Shown here one piece after another: positions 57,624 through 64,000 of a DNA stretch of 64,000 nucleotides. The notes under the pieces are model-generated. The model had not been told where the DNA came from and ran no database searches. It saw nothing but the letters and a program-made list of their open reading frames with translations. The number at the start of each line of letters is the position of its first letter. Within the stretch, counting starts at the first letter, position 1. Both the position numbers and the translations under genes were made by a program. Location: positions 41,973,842 to 42,037,841 of the forward strand of contig CM068587.1 of assembly GCA_035048485.1 (NCBI GenBank), given 5' to 3'. Source of the DNA: Pteria penguin (lineage: Eukaryota > Mollusca > Bivalvia > Pterioida > Pteriidae).

Positions 57624-60600
57624 TTACACCCATTCATCTACATTCAAAGCATCAGGAACTTCTTCTTCTTCTTCATTGACAGTCTCTTCTTGAGTTGTCA
57701 AAGCCTGTACTTCATTCTCCTCATCAGGTATAACTTGATGTGTGGTATGAGGATTGAAGCAATCGCCCCCACCGGCACAGTTGCAGTAGCTAGTGCAGGA
57801 CAGTTTGTCTTTATGGCAGCTGCACGTCTCCTTGCCGCACTTTTTATCTTGAGCTTTGCATTGGCATCGGATAACCTCTGTTAACTCTGGTGGTGCTGGA
57901 ATTCCCTCATCGATGACAGGCACTGGAAGTCCGTCCTCAAATTTCCATCCGAAGTTGGTAATGTCACTCGTCTCAACTGGTGGAACATGCTGATTTGCAG
58001 CTTTCCAAAGCATAACCTGTAAATGGGCTCTCAGTGCGTGTTGTTTGAAATTTGCTGATGTAGGGGGTAAAGAGGATACCTTGGGGTTGCGCTTTTTCAA
58101 TTTAAAGAGGTTAAAGCGGGCTGCTTCCAGTGACTGAGCACGAGCTTGGCCATAGAGAGCGAGAATGTATGTTGTAGCAGCAGCTACTACCTCTTCATTT
58201 GTGGATTTTGTCTCTCCTAAAACCTCTTGCAGGCCGGGGAACGTACCATTTTGCATGGTTTTCAAGGCACTTATTTTCCCTTTACCGAAAGGAAATGACG
58301 TTGTATCACATCCGCTGAGAGCATGCATCCCAAGAAGTTCAAGGCATTTACCTCCAAGAGATAAACATGTAGCTCCGATATCGAGAATGGTTCCATCCCA
58401 TCTCTCCATTTGAACTTTGCATGTCAAGTGACTCAGGTGCACCCAGTACACCAACAGCACAAAAACATCTGTGTCATTGCTCAAAACTCTGACAACTTTG
58501 TGACCTTTATTAGCAGCATCAAGCACGTATGAAACCATGGTGATGTCTGCCTCGTCATGACCAAAGACATAATCGTCGGAGGAATCTGTAGTCGTACCGT
58601 CTCCGAAATCAAAGGTACAAAGGACACTTCCAAGCTGCCGTTTGTTGAGTTTGTTTTTCATAATTGCATCACGCTTTGGAAGTTTGCTGCTGATAGAAAG
58701 TTCATAGTTGATGACAACTTCATCTGCTCTACGTTTTCGTTCGTGATCTTTTGCCGAGATGTTTTCATATTTATCAAAGACGATGACTTTCTTCGATTCA
58801 TTGGGATAATGATTGAGACGTTCTTTGATAGACTCTACGAGATCCGAGGGCTTTCCTCCAAAAGGCCAGACAATATGATAGAACAACTGGGAAACATCTA
58901 CTATGACCATATCTGGATTATCTGGGTTCATTTCAAGAACACCCAGTCGTTTAACAAGTCCGGACTTGTTTCCCTTTCTCAAACAGCTATACTCATCTAT
59001 GAGAGCAGGTGGAACTGCACATAGCTCGTAAGAAAATAAGGGACCAAGCTCAAGTTGTCTCTGTTGGCCAATCAACAAGAGCCTAAGGAATATTGTTTCA
59101 AGGTCTATCACAGGGTTATTCTTTGTTCCCTTTGCCTGTTTCTCTGAACTGTTCATAGTCCGGATTGGGGAGCTTATAACATTGTAGAACCCCCCAGGTA
59201 AACTTGAAATGTAATTCCGTTCTAACTGATCACCAAGAACTTGGGAGTCTGCTACATTGACGTCAGGAGAGGCAATTTGTCCGGAGACAGGGTTGAACAG
59301 GTAGGGACGTGCGTCTTCAAGCGGATGCGGGTATTTATTTACCTCTGTCTGAATCCCGGCTCTGTCTTTTGCATCTAGCTTACGACGATGCAGAAGTTCT
59401 TCTTTATGCTGTTTCTGAGAACTCTGTTGCTGACTTTCTTCTGTGGTAGAGATACCGTCAAGCCGATCAGCTATGTGCACTGTAACAGGGAAAGCATCGA
59501 TCCACTCAGATACCAACTCGGGTGATAATGTCATTCCCTTGAGAGATCCTTTTCCTATCTTTATTGCCGTCTGTTCACCAAACTGGTCAGCTGAAACAGC
59601 ATTCCAGTAACCTTCCTTGTGTCTACAAACAAGGTCAACCCGTTCCTCTTCCTCACTTTCATTCATTTCCAGCAAGTAGTGGGTGAGGTAGCGGGCATAT
59701 TGCACATGACCCGCAACAAAGAAATACTTCATCATCCTTTTAAGTGTGATTTCTTTCAGAGCAACGTCCCCTTCTCTCTCTGCCCTCTCAAACTGATGAA
59801 TGAGAAGGGTAGGTAACAGGAAATTATCAACCCAATGCCTGCCCGTCGGATGCAATCTAGCTCTCTCCATGTATTCTTCCAATTCATCGAACGTTCTCTC
59901 TCCAACAGATAAAAATCTTTGGAGTAGGGCAGTCGATACATTCCTGTAAGCTCGCATGGCTTTCACCCAAGACTTACCATTGAATATGCCCGTAAGCCCA
60001 CCATATGCTGCAGCCACGTATGTTTCAAGGCCTGAACCTTTCATCAATTTTGAGATGCAGCTCAAAAAGGACTGTATGATATGCATACCACCTGGGTGAA
60101 CAACTACATTCTTGAATTCGTCTGTCTTGTACCAGCATACTTGCTGTGTAACAGCATAGAGTTGCATGTCCATACACAGATGAACTTTCGACATCCCCAT
60201 ATCAAGCAGTGCTGCTTGCATGTATGTAAGGGTTGTAAGAATCGTGTCCGGGTGGGACGGAGGGGCATCTATCAATGGGCCTAATTTGTAAATAGTGGCA
60301 GGCTTGGGTACACTCTGATCTCTGCTAATGGCATTATTGAAGCCATTCCATTCCATTACATCTTGTTCTTGGTTCAAACTATTTAGCCATTTCATATCCT
60401 TTTCCTGGGCAACAAGAAGACTACTATACTGAGCAGAAATCCTCGCGTAGCTGGTCCCAGTTCTGTTGATTGCGGGGGGCAACACCTTCTTTGGCCCTGC
60501 ATGATGGATAATTTTGACAGCCCTGTTTTTCCCAACATTCTTGGTTTCTTTTGCGGTTAGACGAGGGATTGTCAGAGCGCTCATTTCCGAATTCACATCA

Positions 60601-62012
60601 CATGATGTCTCAATGATTCCAGCTGGGTGCAACTGGAATTCTGTGGCCATAGCGTGAGTTTCTCTGCGTCCGTTTGGGGTTGAAACAAACAGATCAAAAT
60701 TGTCATACCAGCCAAAAATAACGCCAACGTTTCTCGAAAGTCCCATCACCTTGTGCAGCGTGTCAACATTATCAGACACATACATGGCAGCTGATTTTCG
60801 AAATTTCAGGACCTCGTCGTAGGACACTGTGTATCCATGATCATGTAAAATGTGAATTAGTTCACTGCTACCAAATTTGTGGTGTAGTTTGATGCCCAAT
60901 CCAAGGGTCGTTTGATTTCTTGAATTTGTTATGTTGTATTGAATGGATTGTGATAGGGAAAGGGATCGTTTTGTAACTTCGCCATTTGCAACAAGCTTTG
61001 AAATTAATCTAAGTAGTGTGGGACTGGTTGTTTCTTTTGTCCTCTCATGACTAAAGTCGGTAAGCTCATACTTGTGATTGCTTGTCATAATACTTTTACA
61101 TTCTGTTGTTATTTTTCTAGCCAATAAGTCGTCATTGTCTTCATCAACGGTGTCTATTTGGGAAAGCTTCAAAATCGTACCAACATACTCACGAAATCCG
61201 ACAACAGAGGCACAACCCTGAATGTTTAATACAATAAGGTCATCCCCAAGATACTTGACAAGCTTGGAAAACATTTGTTTTCTGGTCAACACCCCGCCAA
61301 GCTTGTAGTATTCATCATATAAGTCTAACGACGTCCATGTTTGTTTCTTCCTATTTGCGAACATCTTATTTGCGACTTGTTGTAAAACTTTATCATCAAG
61401 CCCTGTGGATGTATCTGCATTACGGGGAATTTTTCTAAATTCATCATAGCATCTGACATGATACTGTGCCTCAGCGGCGGATAGGTCGTGCGTTCCATGA
61501 CACCGCAAGGCGACCTCCTGGCTCCAATCGTCTTTTCTATCATCACATATCAGCAGAACTGACTCTTTAAAGGGTTCAGAATTTTTCAAACCCATTCTTT
61601 CACACTGAACAACCCTATCCCACCTGTCTGGATGTTTTGGATCTAACGGTACACATATTTGTGCACAAAATAAGCACTGATTCTTAAAATCAAAATCTAC
61701 CGCCTGTGAGCGCCTTACTCTCGCGGCGGGCACGTCTTCGCTCTCTATCAACCCTTCTTTCCTCTTTTTTGCAACATATCTACCAATATGGGACTTCGAT
61801 GTGTACGAGCAGTAGCAGTTTTTATGTAGATTAACAGACGCTTGTTCGCCGTGCTCATCTAATAATTTTTGCATAGATTTTCTTGTATCATCGTCATGCC
61901 TCGCAATTGCACATTCGATAATTCGTTTTATTGCATTTACTTTGAATGCTTGCAATTGGTCGGAACTGTTGCATATTGGCAAGATGCATGTACACTCTAT
62001 GTTACTAGCCAT
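57624..62012 (-). CDS. Large transposon protein: zinc modules, PIN/XPG-like nuclease core, C-terminal CXC motif
   Basis: An intact 1462-residue ORF. The N-terminus has Cys/His clusters (C7, C9, C14, H63, C66, C68) and a second zinc-type module (C113, C116, C120, with C171 and YHVRCY at 184-189). A long middle region has no motif I recognise. From 1035 comes a PIN/XPG-type acidic set: MVIVDVSQ (D1039), VIVFDKYE (D1080), HDEADI (E1154, D1156), LSNDTDV (D1180, D1182) and SGCDTTSFPFGKGK (D1236). This resembles FEN/XPG/asteroid-like nucleases, which cut DNA with metal ions. Residues 1383-1418 hold a CXC-like cysteine cluster (CQCKAQDKKC, CSCHKDKLSC, CNCAGGGDC) like the DNA-binding CRC/tesmin domain. 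The tail is acidic. It sits between long inverted repeats, so it is probably the element's transposase. A domesticated gene is possible. Confidence 0.85.
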   Translation of the reverse strand: MASNIECTCILPICNSSDQLQAFKVNAIKRIIECAIARHDDDTRKSMQKLLDEHGEQASVNLHKNCYCSYTSKSHIGRYVAKKRKEGLIESEDVPAARVRRSQAVDFDFKNQCLFCAQICVPLDPKHPDRWDRVVQCERMGLKNSEPFKESVLLICDDRKDDWSQEVALRCHGTHDLSAAEAQYHVRCYDEFRKIPRNADTSTGLDDKVLQQVANKMFANRKKQTWTSLDLYDEYYKLGGVLTRKQMFSKLVKYLGDDLIVLNIQGCASVVGFREYVGTILKLSQIDTVDEDNDDLLARKITTECKSIMTSNHKYELTDFSHERTKETTSPTLLRLISKLVANGEVTKRSLSLSQSIQYNITNSRNQTTLGLGIKLHHKFGSSELIHILHDHGYTVSYDEVLKFRKSAAMYVSDNVDTLHKVMGLSRNVGVIFGWYDNFDLFVSTPNGRRETHAMATEFQLHPAGIIETSCDVNSEMSALTIPRLTAKETKNVGKNRAVKIIHHAGPKKVLPPAINRTGTSYARISAQYSSLLVAQEKDMKWLNSLNQEQDVMEWNGFNNAISRDQSVPKPATIYKLGPLIDAPPSHPDTILTTLTYMQAALLDMGMSKVHLCMDMQLYAVTQQVCWYKTDEFKNVVVHPGGMHIIQSFLSCISKLMKGSGLETYVAAAYGGLTGIFNGKSWVKAMRAYRNVSTALLQRFLSVGERTFDELEEYMERARLHPTGRHWVDNFLLPTLLIHQFERAEREGDVALKEITLKRMMKYFFVAGHVQYARYLTHYLLEMNESEEEERVDLVCRHKEGYWNAVSADQFGEQTAIKIGKGSLKGMTLSPELVSEWIDAFPVTVHIADRLDGISTTEESQQQSSQKQHKEELLHRRKLDAKDRAGIQTEVNKYPHPLEDARPYLFNPVSGQIASPDVNVADSQVLGDQLERNYISSLPGGFYNVISSPIRTMNSSEKQAKGTKNNPVIDLETIFLRLLLIGQQRQLELGPLFSYELCAVPPALIDEYSCLRKGNKSGLVKRLGVLEMNPDNPDMVIVDVSQLFYHIVWPFGGKPSDLVESIKERLNHYPNESKKVIVFDKYENISAKDHERKRRADEVVINYELSISSKLPKRDAIMKNKLNKRQLGSVLCTFDFGDGTTTDSSDDYVFGHDEADITMVSYVLDAANKGHKVVRVLSNDTDVFVLLVYWVHLSHLTCKVQMERWDGTILDIGATCLSLGGKCLELLGMHALSGCDTTSFPFGKGKISALKTMQNGTFPGLQEVLGETKSTNEEVVAAATTYILALYGQARAQSLEAARFNLFKLKKRNPKVSSLPPTSANFKQHALRAHLQVMLWKAANQHVPPVETSDITNFGWKFEDGLPVPVIDEGIPAPPELTEVIRCQCKAQDKKCGKETCSCHKDKLSCTSYCNCAGGGDCFNPHTTHQVIPDEENEVQALTTQEETVNEEEEEVPDALNVDEWV

Positions 62013-62321
62013 ATCAAAGGTGTGGTAAAACCTACGATATCAACATTCTCTGACCGAGACTGTGACTGAGAATGCAAGTGTGACGTCTTTCATATGTACG
62101 CGTAGTGGCGCCATCTATACATGCAACTAAAACATCTTTTACTTCAAAGTGGCGCCATCTATATATAAATTTGGAAATACAGTCAACCCCCGTAGGGACC
62201 CTGGGCTTTAAGACGAGAATAGGTCCTGTGTATCCCCATGCGTATCTTCAAACACAAAAGTATAAATATAATTAAAATCAGTACTCAAATGAGATAAGCC
62301 CCCCCCCCCCAAATGCGACAA

Positions 62322-62626
62322 GGTATGGAATCACGACTATATGAATTTAAAATGATTAAATAACCATAGAAATTGGTTCCCTGACCCCTAAAACCCAAGG
62401 TATGATGTATCACACTTCAAATTTTATAATAAAAGAAAATTATTCAAATACAGGAAGCGTTTTGGCGGCCATCTTGGAATTTTGCCTATAAAAAAAGTTG
62501 CCCAAGGTTGCCAGAGTGGCAACCAAGCTAGAATTGTTCTAAAATGACCCCTTTACAAGAATCATCAAAAAAACTTCATAGGAAAGAACATTTCTAGGTT
62601 CCGAAATTTTCAAATCGACTAGAAGG
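62322..62626. repeat. Right terminal inverted repeat
   Basis: Mirror copy of the left repeat. The hairpin is at 62506-62524. A C run at 62300-62310 lies just inside. Confidence 0.88.
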
Positions 62627-62639
62627 TCTCCGTGGAGTA

Positions 62640-62750
62640 TCAGTTGAGTAGAATGTCTTGCGAGTAATGAAGAGTACGTTTAGGTGCGGCAATGTTTCGA
62701 CGATCTTTTTCATTTATCAGTCAAAATGATGAAATGATTCGACAGAAAAA
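62640..62750. other. Flank of the long-TIR element
   Basis: Short unique sequence; nothing recognised. Confidence 0.4.
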
Positions 62751-62751
62751 T

Positions 62752-63315
<564 letters not shown>

Positions 63316-63317
63316 TA

Positions 63318-63835
63318 ATAACGAAAAGAATACCTCAAAAGATGTCTCTGGATTAACCAAAGGAATACCTCAAAAGATGTCTCTGGATTAACGAAAAGAA
63401 TACCTCAAAAGATGTCTCTGGATTAACGAAAAGAATACCTCAAAAGATGTCTCTAGATTAACGAAAAGAATACCTCAAAAGATGTCTCTAGATTAACGAA
63501 AAGAATACCTCAAAAGATGTCTCTGGATTAACGAAAAGAATACCTCAAAAGATGTCTCTGGATTAACCAAAGGAATACCTCAAAAGATGTCTCTGGATTA
63601 ACGAAAAGAATACCTCAAAAGATGTCTCTGGATTGACGAAAGGAATACCTCAAAAGATGTCTCTGGATTGACGAAAAGAATACCTCAAAAGATGTCTCTG
63701 GATTAACGAAAGGAATACCTCAAAAGATGTCTCTGGATTAACGAAAGGAATACCTCAAAAGATGTCTCTTGATTAACGAAAGGAATACCTCAAAAGATGT
63801 CTCTTGATTAACGAAAGGAATACCTCAAAAGATGA
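63318..63835. repeat. 35-bp minisatellite, about 14.7 copies
   Basis: Units of gattaacgaaaagaatacct, caaaagatgtctctg. Very little divergence, with variants (aaccaaagg, gattgacg) in blocks, so recent expansion is likely. After it, 63836-64000 is AT-rich with nothing recognised. Confidence 0.97.
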
Positions 63836-64000
63836 TCAAAAATATATACGATAATAAGAATCCTGACATAAATGATGATAAAACATATTTTCAGTCACTA
63901 CTTTCTTCATAATTCAAGTTTTATTCTTTTAGTGCGAATTAAATTTAATACACCGTAACTAGCATACCAAATTACTTATATACAGTTTGTTACAGTTTAA

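Larger units (their letters stand above)
56965..62626 (-). mobile_element. DNA-transposon-like element with about 300-bp terminal inverted repeats and one 1462-residue ORF
   Basis: The sequences at 56965-57270 and 62322-62626 are inverted copies. They share, in mirror order, AGTCGATTTGA, CCTAGAAATGTTCTTTCCTA, CTTGTAAAGGGGTCATTTT, GGTTGCCACTCTGGCAACC, AATTCCAAGATGGCCGCC and GAAGTGTGATACATCAT. Between them is a single long intronless minus-strand ORF and little else. This is the plan of a class II transposon. Exact termini and target-site duplication could not be fixed. Some known Academ transposons are reported to carry an XPG-like nuclease, which makes Academ the best guess for the superfamily; that is from memory of the family, not from comparison. 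Confidence 0.82.

Noticed and set aside
58557..59024. 155-codon plus-strand open frame inside the 1462-residue ORF
   Set aside because: Antisense shadow of the nuclease region, with no motif.
57624..62012. Reading the 1462-residue protein as a KDZ (Zisupton-type) transposase because of its cysteine clusters
   Set aside because: The cysteine cluster is C-terminal and CRC/tesmin-like, and the conserved acidic motifs fit a PIN/XPG fold; I could not find a KDZ-type DDE signature by eye.

Overview
This is a window of animal nuclear DNA, most likely from a bivalve or related mollusc. The evidence is AT-rich sequence, spliced genes with GT-AG introns, several non-LTR retrotransposons, tRNA-derived SINEs, small inverted-repeat (MITE-like) elements and very many minisatellites. 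There are no bacterial features. The species assignment is inference.

Layout. 1-3240: minus-strand CR1-like LINE with a PHD-like finger, APE endonuclease, reverse transcriptase and a 2A-like motif; it is broken by frameshifts and runs off the window. 3241-11000: mostly noncoding, with SINEs, MITEs and a small minus-strand first exon that looks like the start of a galectin (about 7177-7260). 11023-18881: plus-strand galectin locus. Two homologous Pro/Gly/Tyr-rich exons are separated by a 2-kb 26-bp minisatellite. The first ends in a stop codon; the second splices in frame into a complete three-exon galectin carbohydrate-recognition domain. This gives a chimera-type (galectin-3-like) architecture. 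21638-30254: an 11-exon gene (387 codons by my reconstruction) with a CaRF/ALS2CR8-like domain. It carries 56-bp minisatellites in an intron and starting at its stop codon. 32225-35125: a 44-bp satellite in two subfamilies. 35850-40880: a nearly complete minus-strand two-ORF LINE in which ORF1 and ORF2 share one frame and are separated by a single UAG. 41150-42030: 5'-truncated L1/Tx1-like LINE. 42030-56960: almost gene-free, crowded with unrelated minisatellites, with two signal-peptide-like first-exon candidates. 56965-62626: a DNA-transposon-like element with about 300-bp terminal inverted repeats around an intact 1462-residue ORF that has zinc-binding modules, a PIN/XPG-like nuclease core and a C-terminal cysteine-rich CXC motif. 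62640-64000: microsatellite and a 35-bp minisatellite.

Only two host genes are well supported: the chimera galectin and the CaRF-like factor. They are unrelated in function as far as the sequence shows. The points most worth follow-up are the chimera-type galectin with its stop-containing sister exon, the long-TIR element encoding a PIN/XPG-like nuclease, and the two unusual LINE translation arrangements (2A-like motif; in-frame UAG between ORFs). Exon boundaries were set by eye from splice consensus and reading phase.
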